Assembly: GCF_000755285.1 (NCBI RefSeq) | Contig: NZ_BBMK01000001.1 | Location: 930,001 to 994,000, forward strand | Length of the DNA stretch: 64,000 nucleotides | DNA from: Nonlabens ulvanivorans | Lineage (GTDB): Bacteria > Bacteroidota > Bacteroidia > Flavobacteriales > Flavobacteriaceae | Reading direction: 5' to 3' | In this document: positions 38,446 through 47,319 of the stretch, in pieces | Layout of the letters: each line of letters begins with the position of its first letter | Position numbering within the stretch: position 1 is the first letter of the stretch | Notes under the pieces: model-generated | The model's database searches: none | What the model was told of the DNA's origin: nothing | The model's input: only the letters and a program-made list of their open reading frames with translations | Translations under genes and position numbers: made by a program

Positions 38446-39417
38446 TTACATCTCTAATAAATAAGCAAAAATGAGCGGCGCCACGATAGTCGCATCACTT
38501 TCTACTATAAATTTAGGGGTGTCTTGATCTAGTTTTCCCCCCCAGGTGATTTTTTCATTAGGAACTGCTCCAGAGTAGCTACCATAACTGGTCGTTGAAT
38601 CAGATATCTGACAGAAATAACTCCAGAATGGTGTGTCTGTACGTTCCATATCTTGATACAACATAGGCACTACACAAATAGGGAAATCTCCTGCAATTCC
38701 ACCACCTATCTGAAAGAAACCGATTCCTTTTTGTGAATTATCAGTGTACCAATCTGCAAGGAAAGTCATGTACTCGATACCGCTTTTTACAGTGCTCGCT
38801 TTTAACTCACCTTTTAATACATAACTAGCAAAAATATTACCCATTGTACTATCTTCCCATCCAGGAACGACGATTGGTAAATTAGCTTTGGCAGCTGCGT
38901 ACATCCATGAATTCTCAATAGGAATCTCATAATACTGTTCTAGCACACCACTTAAAAGTAGTTTGTACATGTATTCATGAGGGAAATAACGCTCGCCTTT
39001 TGCCTCTGCATCTTTCCATATTTTCACGATGTGTTCTTGTAGTCTTCTAAAAGCTTCTTCTTCTGGAATACAAGTGTCTGTAACTCTATTTAGTCCTTTT
39101 TCTAATAAATCCCACTCGTCCTGCGGTGTTAAATCGCGATAGTTAGGGACTCTTTTATAGTGACTGTGCGCAACTAGATTCATCAAATCTTCTTCTAGGT
39201 TTGCACCTGTACAAGAAATGATGTGTACTTTATCCTGACGTATCATCTCGCCAAATATCTTGCCAATCTCTGCAGTACTCATTGCTCCAGCTAGAGAAAC
39301 AAGCATTTTAGAACCTTGGTTTAATTGAGCTTCATAACCTTTTGCAGCGTCTACAAGTGCAGCACTGTTAAAGTGTAAGAAGTAGTTTTCTATGAAATCT
39401 GTAATTGGTTTTCCCAT
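38446..39417 (-). CDS. Deoxyhypusine-synthase-like (homospermidine synthase type) enzyme
   Basis: 323 residues of the deoxyhypusine synthase family: SLAGAMSTAEIG, SCTGANLEEDL, VPGWEDSTMGN, QIGGGIAGDFPICVVP and VESDATIVAPLIFAYLLE. Bacteria lack eIF5A; bacterial members (some called SpeY) make homospermidine or related polyamines. Its location after speA and speB supports a polyamine role. The catalytic Lys of the family lies in WGK; here a C7 run (38537-38543) gives TWGGKLDQDTPKF, placing an extra Gly immediately before that Lys. If real, it should affect activity. Confidence 0.85.
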   Translation of the reverse strand: MGKPITDFIENYFLHFNSAALVDAAKGYEAQLNQGSKMLVSLAGAMSTAEIGKIFGEMIRQDKVHIISCTGANLEEDLMNLVAHSHYKRVPNYRDLTPQDEWDLLEKGLNRVTDTCIPEEEAFRRLQEHIVKIWKDAEAKGERYFPHEYMYKLLLSGVLEQYYEIPIENSWMYAAAKANLPIVVPGWEDSTMGNIFASYVLKGELKASTVKSGIEYMTFLADWYTDNSQKGIGFFQIGGGIAGDFPICVVPMLYQDMERTDTPFWSYFCQISDSTTSYGSYSGAVPNEKITWGGKLDQDTPKFIVESDATIVAPLIFAYLLEM

Positions 39418-39433
39418 GATATCTTTTTGAAGA

Positions 39434-40368
39434 TTAATCTTCTATGTTTTTCATTTTTTTTAATCCAGCTTTGGTAAAAGCATTATTTGCTTCATAGCCA
39501 TCTTCTCCTTCTAGAGCGATGTCTTTAAATTTATAGCTCAGCATTTTATAATACAGTTTTGCAGCAAGAAAATCTGATGATTTCTCTGATGGATTAGGAC
39601 ACAGTTCAACGATGTCAAATCCTACCACATTTTTCTCTGCAAATACCATTTTCAAGAAATCTAATGTTTCATACCAGAACAAGCCACCAGGTTCTGGTGT
39701 GCCTGTAGATGGACATATCGATGGATCAAAAGCATCTAAATCGATGGTAATAAATACATTTTCTGTTAGTGCTTCTGTAGCTTTTTCTTGCCAGTAGTCA
39801 TCTTGTACCATTTCATGTGCAAAAATATTTTGTCATCATCATTGATACCTACTTCTATGCTATCCATAGAACGTATTCCTACTTGAACTAGATTAGCTTT
39901 TTGACTAGCTTCATAAACAGCGCAGGCATGATTACAAGTACTACCATCGTATTCTTTTCTTAAATCTGCATGAGCATCAATTTGTAATACACTCAAGTTT
40001 TCATACATTTCGTTAAAGGCACGTATGCTTCCTATAGAAATGGAGTGTTCTCCACCGAAAAGGGTTACAAATTTATTCTTCTTAATATACTTTTTAGTAG
40101 AGGCATGAACGGCATCTACCATTGCTTCTGGCGAGCTGTTTTCTGTAACAGCATCTGCAAGAAAGACTCCATGATGATACACTTCTGTATCCGTTTCAAT
40201 ATCGTATAATTCCATATTTGCACTGGCGTCTAGAAAGGCTTCTGGACCTTTATCTGCGCCTTTTTGCCAGGTGCTTGTTCCATCATAAGGAACTGGAATT
40301 AAAACAATTGATGCATTATCTAATCCAGCATATTCATCTGGAATTCCTGCATAGTTTGAATTGCTCAT
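39434..40368 (-). CDS. speB: Agmatinase / ureohydrolase family protein (one frameshift)
   Basis: Mn-dependent ureohydrolase, converting agmatine to putrescine plus urea. Metal motifs GGEHSIS, DAHADLR and DLDAFDPS are all present. The first frame ends at 39766; adding one T to the five-T run (complement of 39821-39825) gives KIFFAHEMVQDDYWQEKATEAL and joins the C-terminal half. The 935-nt length (remainder 2) supports one missing base. It lies between speA and the deoxyhypusine-synthase-like gene with short gaps, forming a polyamine operon. No Cys or other catalytic loss is seen. Confidence 0.9.
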
Positions 40369-40416
40369 GTCTTGAAATTAAAGATTTGTTTAAAGTTAAT
40401 CGGTTTATATAAAATA

Positions 40417-41807
40417 TTAATATCCTAAAATATCTAGCATTTGTTCTGAACTTTGTTGCTCTTTAAAAACTCTAGTTTGTATAGCTCCATTTTCATCACG
40501 ATCTATTAAAATATGTTTAGGCGCAGGGATTAAGCAGTGTTGTATACCACCATATCCACCTATACTTTCTTGATATGCTCCTGTATTGAAAAAACCTATA
40601 TATAGAGGCTTGTCTTTATTATATTTTGGTAAATAAATGGCATTTACATTTTGTTCACTATTATAATAATCATCACTGTCGCAGGTTAAACCACCTAGTA
40701 AGACGCGCTCATATTCTTCATTCCAGCGATTTATGGCAAGCATTATAAAGCGCTTACTTATAGCCCAAGAATCTGGCAAGGTTGTGATAAATGAACTATT
40801 GATCATGTTCCACTTTTCACGGTCGTTTTGTTGCTTTTGATACAATACCTTATAAATAGCTCCACCACTTTCACCTACTGTAAAAGAACCAAATTCTGTG
40901 AATATATGAGGTACATCAACATCTGCCTCATCACAAACTTGTTTGATTTGAGTTACAATTTCATTGATCATATATTCATAGTCAAATTCAAATGCAAGCG
41001 AGTTTTTAATCGGGAAACCACCACCTATATTAAGACTGTCTAAGGATGGCATATTTTCTTAAGGCTTATATATACCTTAAGGCACTTATGCAACTCATTC
41101 CAATAATATGCATTATCACGTATTCCCGTATTAATGAAAAAGTGTAACATTTTAAGAGAAACTTGTTTGTTCTCTTGTATCTGATTTTTATAGAAAGAAA
41201 GAATGTTTTTATATCCTATACCTAGACGGCTGGTGTAAAATTCAAACTTAGGCTCTTCTTCACTCGCAATACGTATCCCTACTTTAAAGTCTTTATCTGT
41301 CGCGTTAGTCAATAGATCAAGCTCTTCATAATTGTCTATGATAGGAATACAGTTTTTATGACCAGAGTTGATCAGGTCTGCGATATTATCTATATACTTT
41401 TCACGTTTAAAACCGTTACTAATGATATAGGTATCTTCTTTAATTTTACCTTCAGCTTTTAGGCTTTTGATAATGTCTATATCAAAGGCACTACTGGTTT
41501 CTAGATGTATATCATTACTCAATGCTGTATCTAGTACATGTTTAAAGTGTGAACTTTTTGTACAATAGCAATAATGATATTTTGCTTTATAATCCGCTTT
41601 CGCGAAAGCGTCATTAAACCATTTCTGTGCACGCTGAATATTATCAGAGATCTTAGGTAAATAGGTGAACTTTAATGGTGATCCATATTGTTCTACCAGT
41701 TCCATCAGATCGATGTCGTGAAAATGTAAGGTCTTGTCTTCTAGTTTGAACTCCTCTGTTGGGAAGAAGTACGTTTGATCGATGAGATCAATGTATTTAG
41801 TATTCAA
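40417..41807 (-). CDS. speA: Biosynthetic arginine decarboxylase (one frameshift)
   Basis: PLP fold-III decarboxylase, about 463 residues after repair, the short flavobacterial SpeA form. PLP Lys in CYCTKSSHF, NIGGGFPI (phosphate loop), and the C-terminal NTGAYQESIGGYGGIQHCL. Frames meet near 41049-41056: AAAATATGCC seems to carry an extra AT, since AAAATGCC gives LKKMPSLDSLNIGGG. The 1391-nt length (remainder 2) supports +2. Makes agmatine, the substrate of the next gene. A palindromic repeat (41595-41610) encodes DAFAKAD near residue 70, an insertion-like segment. Confidence 0.9.
41595..41610. repeat. Palindromic repeat, copy 8 (inside speA)
   Basis: Perfect CGCTTTCGCGAAAGCG, coding A-F-A-K-A on the minus strand between a Trp-rich helix and the PLP-lysine strand. 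Confidence 0.95.
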
Positions 41808-41956
41808 TGGCTATAGGTTAATTGTAGTTTTAAGTGAACTACAAGCTAAACAAAAAAACGTTAATAATAGAATGAAGTGTGTTACCTAAATATTAAAATT
41901 GAATGGCGATAAGAAGGGACAATAATATCCCTTTTTTTGAAATAATTGCAAAAAAA

Positions 41957-41986
41957 TAGCGTTGCCTAAAAAATTAGACAACGCTA
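41957..41986 (-). terminator. Intrinsic terminator of the pseudouridine synthase gene
   Basis: TAGCGTTG (41957-41964) pairs with CAACGCTA (41979-41986); on the minus strand a run of T follows. Confidence 0.85.
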
Positions 41987-42007
41987 GTATTTATAAGTGG
42001 TACGAGC

Positions 42008-42988
42008 TTATATCATCTTCAAATTGATGATTTCTTGCTCTGTTAAAGTGCGATAGTGACCACGTGGAAGGTCTTTTTTAGTCAATCCACCTAGCACAAC
42101 ACGATCTAAAACTTTAATCTCATACTTTACCGCTTCAAACAATGCTTGAACGATATTGTCTTTTCCACTATGTATTTCGATTCCTACCTCATTATTGCGG
42201 CCATCTTCTACATAGTTGATTTCTTTAACATCAATGATTTCTCCATTAATAGCCATGCCATTACGCAATTGCATTAAATCCTCGTGTTTGAAGCTGCGAT
42301 CTAGAGCAACTTGATAGATCTTGCGCATTTCTAGATTAGGGTTATTAAGCTTATTTGCCATCTCTAGGTCATTAGTAAATAGCATCAAACCTACAGATTG
42401 TCTTCCTAGACGTCCCACATAATGCAAGTTTGCAACACCAGCACTTTGCATAAGGTCTAAAACAGTTTTACTAGCACGTTCTCCTTTACGAGGTGCGATA
42501 AAACCTTTAGGTTTGTTAAGTAATAAATATTGCTTTTTATAAGGCTGTATATTCTGCCCGTCAAATTTCACTTCATCAGTTAATTTAACACGATAACCCA
42601 TTTCAGATACAGGTTTACCATTAACAGTTACACTACCAGCTTGGATATAAATATCTGCATCACGACGACTACATATTCCAGAGTTTGAAATAAATTTATT
42701 TAATCGTATCGTTCCATCATCTGGCTTTGACTTAGAGCCTTCAGATTTTTTACGCATGATATATTCCTTCTTAGTAACTGGATTACCGCTACGTGAAGTT
42801 CCTACTACTTGATTTTTACCACCTCGAGTTGTTGGTTTTCCGGTAGGTGCATTTCCTCTAGAAGATGATTTTCCTCTATGGTCTGTACTTCCAGCATTAC
42901 GTCGGTTGCCGCCTTTTGAGCCACCAGAATCTCTGCCGCCTTGACGACCGCTGCCTTTTCCACTTGCTCCTTCATTACCTCTTCCCAT
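42008..42988 (-). CDS. RluB/RsuA-family pseudouridine synthase with altered catalytic motif
   Basis: 326 residues from ATG 42988, fixed by the -7 box just upstream. The N-terminal ~95 residues are Gly/Arg/Ser/Lys-rich and disordered, a common flavobacterial extension. Then an S4 RNA-binding domain (IRLNKFISNSGICSRRDAD) and a synthase core with LLNKPKGFI and LFTND. The family catalytic motif GRLDxxTxGL reads VGRLGRQSVGL here: the Asp is replaced by Gly (GGA), needing two base changes. Either the protein is inactive or the sequence is locally wrong. Ends at a strong terminator. Confidence 0.87.
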   Translation of the reverse strand: MGRGNEGASGKGSGRQGGRDSGGSKGGNRRNAGSTDHRGKSSSRGNAPTGKPTTRGGKNQVVGTSRSGNPVTKKEYIMRKKSEGSKSKPDDGTIRLNKFISNSGICSRRDADIYIQAGSVTVNGKPVSEMGYRVKLTDEVKFDGQNIQPYKKQYLLLNKPKGFIAPRKGERASKTVLDLMQSAGVANLHYVGRLGRQSVGLMLFTNDLEMANKLNNPNLEMRKIYQVALDRSFKHEDLMQLRNGMAINGEIIDVKEINYVEDGRNNEVGIEIHSGKDNIVQALFEAVKYEIKVLDRVVLGGLTKKDLPRGHYRTLTEQEIINLKMI

Positions 42989-43003
42989 GGTATTAATTTT
43001 TTG

Positions 43004-43011
43004 CAAAGATA
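43004..43011 (-). promoter_or_regulatory. -7 box TATCTTTG of the pseudouridine synthase gene
   Basis: CAAAGATA on the plus strand; TTG (complement of 43034-43036) lies 22 nt upstream as the -33 element. Supports the start at 42988 instead of 43036. Confidence 0.65.
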
Positions 43012-43130
43012 AGTTTTTAAAAATGTGATAGTGCAAAAAGAATTCTAAAGTATTTAGTTCCTCAACTAGAATAATTTAGAGGAGTTACTCCATCATTTTA
43101 AAGTGTCGTTTTTTAAGATTTATGAATTCA

Positions 43131-44081
43131 TTAATCTTTAAATCTCACTGTAGATTGTCGCTCTCGATTGACATGTAATTGCGTCACATCAGGTCTAGAA
43201 TAATGACCTACCGCGTCAAAGTTTTGGCGTTCCTCGAGTACTCTATTAAAATCTAAAGTAGCAGTTACGATTTCTTCTTTTCCTATCTGTGGTTCTATGA
43301 TCCACTCACCATCAGGACCAGCGATGCAGCTGCCACCATTAGCAAGTACATCTGGGCATTTATCTAGAATCGCTTCTAGATGAGGTGTGTTTGCAGGAAA
43401 ATCTTCTTTAAACATCATGCTTGAAACAGACAGTACATAAGTGCGTCCTTCACGTGCTATAAAACGAGTAATGTCTTTTGTATTATGGTCACTTCCTGGC
43501 CAGCAGGCTACATGAAGATTCGTTCCTTGCGCATACATGGCCGCACGTGGTAATGGCATCCAGTTTTCCCAGCAGTTCAAACCGCTTACGGTAAAATCTT
43601 TGAGTTTGTGTGTCACTAAACCGTTTCCATCGCCAGGCGACCAGGTGAGTCGCTCATCATAAGTAGGTTGTAATTTACGGTGTACACTTTCTATGCTGCC
43701 TTTTTGATTGATGTAAACCATGCTCGCATAAACACTATGACCACCACGATCTTGTGGACGCTCTATGATACCTAGATAGATGGCTATGGAGTTCGCTTTC
43801 GCGAAAGCGCATACCGCATCCAATTCACCATCTTGAATAGAAATACTATTTAGTACATAATGTCTGTGCAGTTCTTTCACCTCTTTTTTATTCCAAGCAG
43901 CGCCATCAGTTAGCGCAAGCCAGAAAGGATAACCTGGCAATAATCCTTCTCCAAAAACAACTAATTCAGCATCTTGCTTCTTTGCCTCTTCTAGCGTGGA
44001 AAGTATTTTGTCTAATGTCGCTTTCTTATCCAGCCATATTGGAGAGATTTGAGCAAGTGCTACGTTGATGAGGTGTTGCAT
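43131..44081 (-). CDS. Nitrilase (branch 1, aliphatic/aromatic nitrilase type)
   Basis: 316 residues with the nitrilase triad: Glu in FGEGLLPGYPFW, Lys in HRKLQPTYDERLTW and Cys in SGLNCWENWMP. The CWEN sequence and length mark a true nitrilase rather than an amidase, so hydrolysis of a nitrile to the acid and ammonia is expected; the natural substrate is unknown. A palindromic repeat at 43794-43809 encodes CAFAKANSIA in a helix around residue 93. It begins 9 nt after the thioredoxin-like gene ends. Confidence 0.88.
   Translation of the reverse strand: MQHLINVALAQISPIWLDKKATLDKILSTLEEAKKQDAELVVFGEGLLPGYPFWLALTDGAAWNKKEVKELHRHYVLNSISIQDGELDAVCAFAKANSIAIYLGIIERPQDRGGHSVYASMVYINQKGSIESVHRKLQPTYDERLTWSPGDGNGLVTHKLKDFTVSGLNCWENWMPLPRAAMYAQGTNLHVACWPGSDHNTKDITRFIAREGRTYVLSVSSMMFKEDFPANTPHLEAILDKCPDVLANGGSCIAGPDGEWIIEPQIGKEEIVTATLDFNRVLEERQNFDAVGHYSRPDVTQLHVNRERQSTVRFKD
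43794..43809. repeat. Palindromic repeat, copy 9 (inside the nitrilase gene)
   Basis: Perfect CGCTTTCGCGAAAGCG coding A-F-A-K-A on the minus strand. Confidence 0.95.
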
Positions 44082-44089
44082 TTTATGTT

Positions 44090-45280
44090 TTATAGTTTGG
44101 TAAACACGTGTTTGTCAGATTCAATATTACCTAATTCAATTTCTATCCCGTAATATTTCAAACTTCTCTTAATATCAGCTATACTATTGGTTTCAATTGT
44201 GAAATCATATTTATCTGCGTCGTCATTTATAAAATTAAATAAATAGCCTGTAGTTTTTGATAAATCAAATGAAAAATCTTCAATCGTGTAGTTCGTGTAA
44301 TTTACTCCTGTATTCTTACGTAAATTGGAATTATAAATATCTGATCTACCGCTCTCATTTTCATCTAGAGTTTTTTCTAGTTTTGATTTATCAGTAAGCG
44401 ATAGTTGATATCCTTCGGTAATAGTTTTTTCCTTGTTCCATTTCAAGTTAAGTCTATTAATAACATCATTCAAGAAATCAGTTTTGAAATCTATACTTGG
44501 GTTTTTGTTCTTGTAGATGATTTCAAATTGCTGATTTTCATATTCTTCAGGCAGATTTATTAGGCTGCTATACGTGCCGATTAGCTCGCTCAAAAGAGTT
44601 TTGATAGTAGCATTAGAATAGACGTAAAATGAACTAGACTCTATTGTCATGCCATCCATACTGTCTTCAACTTTTTTAAGCTCTAAATAATAATTGATAT
44701 CTGAATTTTTCAATTTCTTTATTTTAGCTACATAAGCCATAAAATCATCATCGTCTTCTTTCTCTCTATATTTAAAAGCGTTTTTTTCTTCAATACTTCC
44801 GTCTAATAAGGATTCTAAAATATCTCTATCAAGCATTTGTGGTTGTCCTATCCATTTAATGATGTTTTCATCATCAATAAGAACAGTCATAGGTAGTGCA
44901 GTGTATTCACTTTTTCCATCACCGTATTCTTGTTGCGTATATGAGGTTTGATCAGTAACCACTGTACTTAAGAATTCCATTCTTTTTAAAGTGCGATTAA
45001 CTTTCTCTGGAGATTCATTAGTGATAGAAAGAAATAGAATCTCATCTCCAAATTCTTTGGCAAGTTCGTTCATATGAGGAACAGCACCCAAGCAAGGTCC
45101 ACACCAAGTTGTCCAAAACTCCAGCACTTTAAATTTGTTACCTAAATCTTTATTCTCAGGAACGTTTGCAATCCATTCAGTAATATTAATACCAGGAGCT
45201 TTTTCACCTAGATTTAGATTCTCCTGACCATAAACCTGAACGACCGACAAAAGAAAAATAAATAACAGTATTTTTTTCAT
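44090..45280 (-). CDS. Secreted TlpA-like thioredoxin with DUF3738-like C-terminus
   Basis: 396 residues: signal peptide MKKILLFIFLLSVVQVYG, thioredoxin fold (about 25-160) with FWTTWCGPCLGAVPHMNELA (WCGPC redox pair) and a cis-Pro loop ALPMTVLID. The C-terminal ~230 residues have no cysteines and end with strands like those of DUF3738 (SLKYYGIEIELGNIESDKHVF, in parts); the similarity is weak. Periplasmic thiol chemistry is expected. Its start overlaps the UbiA stop by 1 nt. Confidence 0.8.
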   Translation of the reverse strand: MKKILLFIFLLSVVQVYGQENLNLGEKAPGINITEWIANVPENKDLGNKFKVLEFWTTWCGPCLGAVPHMNELAKEFGDEILFLSITNESPEKVNRTLKRMEFLSTVVTDQTSYTQQEYGDGKSEYTALPMTVLIDDENIIKWIGQPQMLDRDILESLLDGSIEEKNAFKYREKEDDDDFMAYVAKIKKLKNSDINYYLELKKVEDSMDGMTIESSSFYVYSNATIKTLLSELIGTYSSLINLPEEYENQQFEIIYKNKNPSIDFKTDFLNDVINRLNLKWNKEKTITEGYQLSLTDKSKLEKTLDENESGRSDIYNSNLRKNTGVNYTNYTIEDFSFDLSKTTGYLFNFINDDADKYDFTIETNSIADIKRSLKYYGIEIELGNIESDKHVFTKL

Positions 45281-46200
45281 TACAAGAAATTTTGAAGTCG
45301 TTCGATGATGGCAGGCAAATCAATTAATAATATAGAAAGCACGCCACCTACAATGACTATTTTAAGTATAAAATGTATTAACAGATATTCTCTTTTACGT
45401 CGCGAGCTCCATAATAACGGTAAGCATACTAGTAAGGCACCGCCTATTAAGGCAAAGTAATAACGCATATATCCTATATTAAAATAGAGTATCAATGCTG
45501 TAATAGGTATAATAGTAAGTAATGTTAGTAAGGTGTAAAAACGCTTGCTTGCTTTTTCTCCTAGTACTACTGGTATGGTATGGTAATTTTGAGCGAGATC
45601 ACCTCTTAAGTTTTCGAGATCTTTAATGAGCTCGCGCATCGCAAGTATGAGAAATAAGAAACTACCATGTACAAATACAACTAGATATAAATTACGGTAA
45701 TACATGAATAGCACAAAAAATGGAGTAATAGCCAGTAGGGCTGCAGTAAGATTACCAACAAAAAGGACTCTTTTTAATTTATGCGAGTAGAACCACATGG
45801 CAAAAATATAAGCCGCAAAAAACAATCCAGCACGCCACGAAACTATCAATCCAAGTATAAAAGCAATCGCGTTAACTGTAAAATAAACCGTCCATAAGGT
45901 AGAGCGACTTACTTGATTTTCTAGCATGGTTTTTTGCGGTCTATTAATAAGGTCTTTTTCACGGTCGTAAAAATTATTAATGATGTAACCACCTGCTATA
46001 GCTGCGGCACTAGCCAGAATAATCAACCACAACTTATAATCCAGCACAATCTCCTTAACAGATAATTCTGGGGGGGCGATAATAAAAACAGCCGCTAGTA
46101 ATTGCGCTATCGCTATTATAGAGATATTATAAAGTCTTACTGTTGAAAAAAGACTCAACGCTTTAATGACTAGCATTTTTATACTAGCCTTTGTGCTCAT
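45280..46200 (-). CDS. UbiA-family prenyltransferase (geranylgeranylglycerol-phosphate synthase-like)
   Basis: About 306 residues from ATG 46200 (the frame is open to 46224, giving an alternative start) with about eight membrane helices. The first Asp-rich motif is NNFYDREKDLINRP; the second is LIKDLENLRGD. UbiA enzymes attach prenyl chains to aromatic or polar acceptors; placement next to mevalonate genes suggests a lipid or quinone prenylation step. A G7 run (46070-46076) gives IIAPPELS, one Pro more than four bases would. It is separated from mevalonate kinase by a terminator. Confidence 0.83.
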   Translation of the reverse strand: MSTKASIKMLVIKALSLFSTVRLYNISIIAIAQLLAAVFIIAPPELSVKEIVLDYKLWLIILASAAAIAGGYIINNFYDREKDLINRPQKTMLENQVSRSTLWTVYFTVNAIAFILGLIVSWRAGLFFAAYIFAMWFYSHKLKRVLFVGNLTAALLAITPFFVLFMYYRNLYLVVFVHGSFLFLILAMRELIKDLENLRGDLAQNYHTIPVVLGEKASKRFYTLLTLLTIIPITALILYFNIGYMRYYFALIGGALLVCLPLLWSSRRKREYLLIHFILKIVIVGGVLSILLIDLPAIIERLQNFL

Positions 46201-46320
46201 GGTATATGTTTGCTCTTGATTCACCCGACTAAGTTAAGCAGTTTCTGTTTTTTAAATGATAATGGTATGTGAAAAGTAAATAATGTGTTAGTATCAAAAA
46301 GAAAATAGACTAAAACAAAA

Positions 46321-46350
46321 AAGTCCCATCACAAAAATGATGGGACTTTT
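46321..46350 (-). terminator. Intrinsic terminator after mevalonate kinase
   Basis: AAGTCCCATCA (46321-46331) pairs with TGATGGGACTT (46338-46348), with A-run and T-run on the flanks; may work in both directions. Confidence 0.9.
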
Positions 46351-46371
46351 TCAATATGTCTTAATGAGTTT

Positions 46372-47309
46372 CTAAAAATTATAAACCACTTCTAGTTTAT
46401 AGTCTTTTAAAGAAGCCTCTGCTTTTTCTAGGTCTTCTGTAAATCCTAAAATGTAGCCACCACCACCAGATCCACAAAGCTTCAAGTAGTAATCACCGGT
46501 ATCCAGTCCTTTTTTCCATAAGCCGTGGAATTGTGCTGGAATCATAGGTTTAAAATTATCGAGAACGACGTGAGACAATTTCTTTACGTTACCAAAAAGT
46601 CCTTTCACATCGCCACTCAAGAAATCTTCCACACACATATCTGTGTATTTCACAAACTTATTTTTCAACATACTACGGAAACCTTCTTGCTTCATGTTTT
46701 CCATAAAGATATTTACCATAGGTGCCGTTTCTCCTACAATACCAGAGTCTAGTAAAAACACAGCGCCTTTACCAGTTATAGATTGAGATGGAATACCAGC
46801 CGGTTCTATATCATTACTACTATTAATTAAAATAGGTAAACTCAAGTAAGAGTTTAATGGTCTAGACCCGAACTTTTACCGTGAAAAAAGCTTTCGATTT
46901 TTCCGAATATATCTTTTAAAATCAGCAGTTTTTCTCGAGTTAAATTCTCAAGAACCGTGATTTTTTCAATCGCATATTTATCATAGATAGATGCCACAAG
47001 AGCACCGCTACTTCCTACACCATAACCTTGTGGTATACTAGAGTCAAAATACATTCCAGCAGCAACATCTGCCTTTAAAGTCTCAACATCAAATCTTGGG
47101 AAATCACTATTTTCTTTCATCAACTGCTCAATATGACCAGTAAGACGAGATAAATTGCCGTTTGATTTAATTTGTTCTTCGGTAGGATGGTCACTTATCT
47201 GAAGTGCGCCTTTATAGAAATTATAGGGTATAGAAAGACCTTTTGAATCTTTAATAATCCCATACTCACCGAAAAGTAAAATCTTTGAATAAAAAAGTGG
47301 TCCTTTCAT
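46372..47309 (-). CDS. mvk: Mevalonate kinase (one frameshift)
   Basis: GHMP kinase, about 312 residues after repair. N-terminal KILLFGEYGI, ATP loop GYGVGSSGALVASIY, and C-terminal GSGGGGYILGF. The frame stops after SSGLDH; the plus-strand GG at 46859-46860 should be GGG, giving SSGLDPLNSYLSLPILIN and joining the C-terminal half. The 938-nt length (remainder 2) agrees. The start is at ATG 47309, 10 nt after the mvaD stop, because the upstream residues belong to the mvaD end. Phosphorylates mevalonate; essential where no MEP pathway exists, so the lesion is probably an error. Confidence 0.88.
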
Positions 47310-47319
47310 AGCGTTAAAG

